Shown piece after piece: positions 58,525-64,000 of a DNA stretch of 64,000 nucleotides; position 1 is the first letter of the stretch; every line of letters begins with the position of its first letter. The notes beneath the pieces are model-generated. The model saw only the letters and a list, made by a program, of their open reading frames with translations. It had not been told where the DNA came from and did not search any database. Made by a program: the position numbers and the translations under genes. Source of the DNA: Rheum nobile (taxonomy: Eukaryota; Streptophyta; Magnoliopsida; Caryophyllales; Polygonaceae); contig WOAB01000157.1 in assembly GCA_027886185.1 (NCBI GenBank), positions 1 through 64,000 on the forward strand, given 5' to 3'.

Positions 58525-61500
58525 CTAGTTGATTTACCCGTGCCTTGCACGGGGCTTTTTTAATAAATTTTAATTTATTTTTAAATATGAGTTAATTATC
58601 TATTTCAATTCATTGATATTAGAAATATACATATAAATCATACAAAGTATTGTATATCAACAAAAAACAATATGAACTTCATATATTGTATATTAGTTGT
58701 CAAATTATAGACATCTATCTACCTATATATATACTGAAAAATGAAATAATTCAATTTTTCAAGTGACAATTCCAGTAAAAGTAATGACGTTGACTCTAGA
58801 AATTTGATCAGACTTATGATATTGCAAAAGAAAATTAGATGGAATAGGTTTATAACACAACATATTTTCTTTGGTTATATCATCAGTCTAAGGTTCACTT
58901 TATCATTTTTATAGAACTTGTAACAAAAAAGTGGATAAATTAAGATATATAGGTAATCGTTTGACTATCAAATTTTAATTTTTGAGTCGTTTTTTTTTTC
59001 AAATCGGAAAATTATTTTTACTTAATATTATCAAGTGAACATAAAACCATCATGTATAACAATAAAATAAACAAAGCTTGATATCAATTATGTCATATAA
59101 ACTAACCGCAAATACCAAATAATAAATGGTCACAACAAAATATATCCAAAATTTTCTAATTAACTTCAATCTAATCCACTATATAATTACTTAATCTGAA
59201 CCTCCTAAGACCATATGTCCCTCCGAAAATACGCACCTTCACTATATGTTACGTGTCTTGAGCTTCTTTTGACACGCCAATTATTTTTTATAATAAAGTT
59301 ATATATTTTTAATTTTCAATTTCCTTATTAACAGATTTGTTTACAGTTTGAAAGTAAAATTATTCCAAAACTGGAAACAAATATAGAAACAAATCTGTTA
59401 TGATTTTTATTTAATTTTTTACTAAGTTTAGATTTATATATCCCCTTTTTAATCAAAATATGCCAAACCACTATTTAAATCAAGTAAAGATAATTGCATT
59501 ATAATTATACCGGGATGAAAATTGTTCAACTTGATATTTACAATCAAGAAAAAGGTCAAGATTATTATAATTTAATTTTTATATTATTTGGTTACTATAG
59601 TGACAATCTTATCATAAAAGTTTGTATATTATGTATGGTGGATTATATTAAAAGTATTCAATTATCTAGGTTATATAAATTTTAGGAGTATATAAATCAA
59701 CCATTATAGATTAACATAGATAAGCAAAAAACTATATTAAAAATAAAATAGATAAAGAATGATATTTGTAATATTGTTTGACAAAATATAACTTTGGGTT
59801 TATAATCAATAACTATCTTTACAATTGTTATCAAGAAAATAATTATTATTTATTTGAAATTTTAATCATATTATTATTATTATTCTTGTTGCAATAATAA
59901 TAATTATTTTTAAAGATGTTAAAGCATTTCAAAAATAATATATGTATCTAAAATATTTCTTAGTAATGTAGATAGAAGTTTAAAAAAATGATCCGGCGCA
60001 TGGGAGAATTTTATGTTTGTTTCTAAAATTGATTATTTGAAGGTAATAGGTATAACAATTTACGAACCTTGATTTCTAGAATTTATTAAAGTGAATAAGA
60101 CTAAATTGTATATTTAAATATATATTTTTTTAATAAAATTTGGGTAATATATTCATAAACAATATAAATTTATATTAATATAAAATAATGCAAATTAGGA
60201 ATAAGTTAATTTGGGTTAATGATATGAATTAATTAAAAGTATTCAATTATCTTTGTTATATAAAATGTGAAAATATCAAAATCAACCATAATATATTAAG
60301 ATAGATAAGGCAAGACTTTTGATAAGATTTTATAACTATATTAAAAGTAAAGACCATTGCATTATAATTATTTTTGTTATAATAATAATTATTATTTTTA
60401 AATAGGTTAAAGCATTTCAAAATAATATTTGTATCTTATATTTTTCTTAATAATGTAAATAAAGGTATGTATATTTAGTATCCTAGTTTATGTATATTAG
60501 GTAATAAAAGATAATATAAATTATAAAAGTCTATTGGTTGAACAAATATCATCCTTATATATTTTTGCCTGATTTGTATAAAAGCCTACCAACTGAAAAA
60601 ATATCATCCATAATTCTATTTTTTTAGCCACCAAAAAGCTACGTAAAATTCATATGCTAATTACATATTCGGTGATTAATGATATATATTAGTTATCAAA
60701 TATATAATAATAAGTGTAGAATAGTATATATATATATAATATAGCTTTATTTATTTATCTACGGTGATATTACCGAGATATATTATATAAATTACTACTA
60801 ATTTATATGGTAACAAATATATAACTAAGGTGATAACAATTAGACCTAAACATGTGTATTTATATCGAAAGAAATAATTAAAAATTATCATAAACACATG
60901 TGTTAATTATATACATAGTATAACTTAATTTTGGTAAAAAGTGTTGCAGAGAGCTTTCGATTTGCATATTATATTCTTTATAATGGAGTTTACGGACAAT
61001 ATATAAACAATATTACATGGTGAACACTAATTGAGTATGTGACACACATAGAATTAGTAAATTAACATATTTTAAAGTTGGAATATGTGTAAGAAAAAAG
61101 TATATATTACCATGTATAATGGGAAATATTTTGCTTGTAGAGTATTCGTGGACACTAATTAAAGAAATTAACATATTGTAAAGTTGGAATATGTGTAAGA
61201 AAAAGTAATATAGTATTATGTATAATGGGAAATATTTTGGTGAAAATAATAATTAAGCTTTCGATTTGCATACTATCTATATACATATTATATTCTTTAT
61301 AATGGAGTTTACGGACCATCTATATACATATTATATTATGGACACTAATTAAGTATGTGACACATAGAATAAGTAAAAGGAAATATTTTGGTAAAAATAA
61401 CAATTACATACTATCTATAAACATATTATATACTTTTTAATGGAGTTTATAGACCATCTATATACATATTATATTATGGACACTAATTAAGTATGTAACA

Positions 61501-61836
61501 CATATAATTAGTAAAAGGAAAGTAATATATTTCATATTTTTTATAATAAAAATTATTCTATATGTAAAAAGAATATTAATTCATGGATACCAATTAAGGA
61601 AATTAACATAATTTGAAGTTGAAATATGTGTAAGAAAAGGGAATATATAATCACGTATAATGGGAAGTATTTTGGGGCGACACTTTAGAAAATTTATATA
61701 CATAAAAGATAAAATAAATCATAAATAGAATAAGGATGAATAAAAAAATATACATAGTTATTTAATAGCGTGACATACTTAGAGTGTCACGTAGAAGAGA
61801 TAATTACGACTTTAGTAATAATATATAGAATATAGA
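58525..61836 (-). mobile_element. Helitron-like non-autonomous element
   Basis: On the minus strand the 3' end is CCCGTGC-AAG-GCACGGG (7-bp stem, 58,537-58,553), eight bases, then CTAG at 58,525-58,528 followed by host T: the Helitron 3' signature. The best 5' end is TCTATATTCTATATATTA, with TC at 61,836-61,835 and host A before it. An alternative start, TCTCTTCTACGTGAC, lies at 61,800. No Rep/helicase gene, so non-autonomous. Contains repeats near 61,065, 61,165 and 61,605 (TTAACATATTGTAAAGTTGG-like and GTATAATGGGAAATATTTTG-like). Removing it joins two pieces that read as one LTR. Confidence 0.65.
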
Positions 61837-61879
61837 TAACAAACTTCCCTAACAACCATAACTAACTCCTAATGACATG

Positions 61880-62530
61880 TACATTCAAGAGTACAATATC
61901 CGACCGATTGATGGTACCGTACCAGTAAAGATTAATTAAAAGTGCTTAATTTGATGAGAAGTCATCAAGAACGACGTCGTTTTTGTGCACATAAATGATC
62001 GAGCTCGTACATATGTAATTCTTGTGATTCAAAATAACAGAAATACTAGAGTATTTAAATTTCTTGATTCGATCGTAAAAGAGGGTGGGCTCTCACTTTG
62101 GGTTGCTTAGTACGATTGCAATTGCGCGCATATAATGTGGTGGTGGGTGCTGATCGACTACTGACCAGGGTGGAGTAATCTTGAGTTTAGTGTCCTTTTG
62201 CGCCCAACACTCGACACACCACATGTGGAGCTCAGCAAAGGAATCCATCCATCATTTAAATAATTCAAAGTCTTCATCTAGTGCGCCATCATTTACCTCT
62301 AAATAATTCAAAGCCTCCATCGGATCCCAACCATCCTGTGCAATTACTAGAAGGATGCCCCACTAATAAAAAACACCATGCCAAAATTTAAAACTTCATT
62401 TAATATTTTTCGATAACCTTAATTCAGTAATTCGTAATGATGTGGTATTTTTAAAAAAAAACCATAGAGTATCAAAAGTGTAGTTCAAAAATTGTACAAA
62501 CAATTCACTTGATAAGCTTTATCTTTATAG
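61880..62530. other. Spacer between outer copia and hAT pseudogene
   Basis: No gene. AAATAATTCAAAG occurs twice (near 62,259 and 62,300), each followed by a similar CTTCATC/CCTCCATCG string. Confidence 0.4.
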
Positions 62531-63440
62531 CATGTTTTTAGGTAAAATCTTCAATAAATTCTTAGTAACTAACTTTCTCCAAAAGATCATTCTCAATCGA
62601 TATCAAAACTAATTCATTAAGTCTTTCTTGTGTTCTTGTAGAGCGTAAATTAAACTTTAACAACTTCACTTTTGAAAAACTTTTCTAAACAAATGCAATT
62701 GTCACTGAAAATTCTATAACAACCACTGCATTAGGAAAATCCATGAGTTTTAAAAATTTTAAAATATCAATAGGTTTTGTCTTTTCCTTGGGCATAAATT
62801 CTTGAAGTGACTTAAGCTCTACATATAGCTAATTTCCATCAATATCAGATTGTTTACCTTTCTCAAGTGTAGGTTCAATATGATTGCAAGAAGACTGTAA
62901 GCATACATCATCCAATGAACGCAAATTATCCGAAGTAAACAAAAAATCAAAAATATATTCATATTCTTGATATTATTTAGATATCTTAGTGAAACAATAG
63001 CTTGATCAACTATATATAAGAAATACTTAATTCTAGATGACTCCTTAACAAATTGTGAAGCACTCGAAGATATATCACTTAAATTCCCATCAAAATGCTT
63101 TTTTCTTCGAATTTATGTTTTTGAGAAAATATTGGATCAATTTTCATTTCATTACCAATACCTTTTGTTGTTTCTAAGGCATATACAAGTGTTTCTTTTT
63201 ATATTTCTAAAAAATATAAGTCTATTCACTTTCTCAATGGCAGCATCGATAAGCATATGAGAAATAAAATCTCGGAGTATACACATGAGAAATAAAATCT
63301 CGAACTCCATAGAGCATTGGCTACACATGCTTAATTCCTTGTAAACAAGGAATTCTTGCAAAACTAAACTAACGAGACAATGATCATTAACTCGAACAGA
63401 TAGAACAAATAATGTCAATATCCAACTTGACATTATTCTA
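62530..63440 (-). pseudogene. hAT transposase, MYM1-like, decayed
   Basis: Minus-strand translation shows the C-terminal half of the TTF-zinc-finger/MYM1-like hAT family: LETTKGIGNEMKIDPIFSQK near 63,170, VKESSRIKYFLYIVDQAIVS near 63,040, ELKSLQEFMPKEKTKPIDIL near 62,800, then the dimerisation region KSFSKVKLLKFNLRSTRTQE and NELVLISIENDLLEKVSY near 62,690-62,560. In-frame stops (before KSFSKVK and after KVSY) and frameshifts show it is dead. The N-terminal zinc finger was not found. Confidence 0.7.
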
Positions 63441-63848
63441 AGAATATAGGGAGATTCTTATGAATGGATCTAAGAATTAAGTAACTGGATTGGAGCTTGC
63501 AAAAGTTTCAAAACAACACATTTAAATCCTTTAAATGGATTTAACTCAACACTTCACACCATTATCGTTTTATAATGCAAATTATTTATAAATTTAATCC
63601 TTTCAAAATTAAACTACCAACATTATCCTTTTTAAATCCACAATCACTTTCAAAACTACACTTAGAAATCATTAAACGAGTTTAAAATTACTCGTTAAAA
63701 TACTATTATTATATAAACCAAAATATATAACTAATATTAGTTCATAAATTAAACTACTAATTTTATCATTTCTAAACTCCAACTATTTTCAAAATCTATG
63801 AATCAAATATTTTAAAATTATCAAGATTACTTTAAACTCCAACTATTT
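63441..63848. other. AT-rich flank, no gene
   Basis: Repeated words such as TTTAAATCC, ACTATTTTCAAAA and TTAAACTACTAA. Nothing coding seen. Confidence 0.4.
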
Positions 63849-64000
63849 ATAACAACCCCGACTTATATCGATAGTGCCACACGCTAATGACCTCAGACTT
63901 TAATGTCCAAAGTCACCCTAGGCTTAATCCGAACAATTTATGCGTAAAATAAATAAATATTCAACAATAAAAGAGTAGCGGAAGATTTTTGCAATAAATA
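63849..64000 (-). repeat. Start of another Tekay-like LTR (partial)
   Basis: TATAACAACCCCGACTTA, then GACCTCAGACTTTAATG, GTCACCCTAGGCTTAATC and AGAGTAGCGGAAG follow the same order as the chromovirus LTR at 32,241 (TGTAACACCCCCAAATCTG, GACCTCAGTGTT, ATCACCCAAGGCTT, ACAGCGGAAG). It runs off the window edge and its first bases are not the usual TG. Confidence 0.5.

Larger units (their letters stand above)
31146..61874 (-). mobile_element. Outer Ty1/copia element, split by nested insertions
   Basis: Oldest layer of the nest. Visible parts: 59 bp of left LTR (31,146-31,204), pol and gag remnants 54,671-58,300 on the minus strand, PBS 58,405-58,415, and right LTR 58,416-58,524 continuing at 61,837-61,874 after a Helitron-like insertion. 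ACATG is found just outside both inferred ends (30,616-30,620, left of the hAT insertion, and 61,875-61,879) and may be the target duplication. The right LTR then lacks a CA tip, so the right end is uncertain. The rest of the left LTR, right of the inserted plus-strand copia, is missing. Confidence 0.55.

Overview
The window is nuclear DNA of a flowering plant, very probably a eudicot. The lineage mix (Athila, Tat/Retand-like, Tekay-like chromovirus, Ty1/copia, a Kaonashi-type MULE carrying ULP-like genes, hAT, Helitron) and a plant-specific SDE3-type helicase gene support this. I cannot name a species. There are no prokaryotic features. Almost everything is transposable-element sequence, as in a gene-poor, pericentromere-like region. 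The only host-type gene seen is a damaged SDE3 homologue, plus two small unassigned reading frames.

Layout. 0.3-3.6 kb: decayed copy of a DUF1985/Ulp1-protease gene. 4.2-8.6 kb: better preserved second copy with a run of 109 GAT codons. 9.1-9.5 kb: small unknown ORF. 10.0-12.7 kb (-): apparently intact three-exon MULE transposase (843 codons by my splicing), convergent with the protease gene; together they look like a KI-MULE. 13.5-13.9 kb: small coiled-coil/membrane-anchor protein. 14.2-16.9 kb (-): SDE3-like helicase with a premature stop and altered catalytic motifs. 18.8-27.3 kb: Tat/Retand-like element with CATAC target-site duplications. Its 5' half is replaced by Athila LTR material, its 56-58 bp tandem array is split by a 1.47 kb palindromic tRNA-like element, and it carries an antisense extra ORF. 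27.8-30.6 kb: AT-rich minisatellite with 309-bp higher-order repeats, telomere-like repeats and GGGCGCAAC palindromes.

31.1-61.9 kb is a nest of insertions. A minus-strand copia element holds a plus-strand copia element. That holds a minus-strand Tekay-like chromovirus (32,241-49,866, TSD CTTTG, 2.4 kb LTRs). That in turn holds an Athila element (34,664-42,453, TSD AGGGT). A hAT MITE (8-bp TSD) sits at the left edge and a Helitron-like element (58,525-61,836) splits the right LTR of the outer copia. 62.5-63.4 kb: decayed hAT (MYM1-like) transposase. The last 150 bp look like the start of another LTR.

The most unusual signal is not a gene. Several unrelated element families each carry their own short self-complementary motif at many dispersed sites: TGACAGGAT / CCATCCTG-A-CAGGATGG in 0-14.5 kb, ACCGC-ACCC(C/A)-GCGGT in Athila (with extra flanking bases that also pair), GGCG-GT-CGCC in the chromovirus LTRs, CCGCG-GT-CGCGG in the older Athila LTR, GCGGGG-AC-CCCCGC near 13 kb, and GGGCGCAAC/GTTGCGCCC around the minisatellite. 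A 160-bp near-perfect hairpin in a copia RT gene and the 22 kb palindromic element add to this. All positions were read by eye and no search was run.
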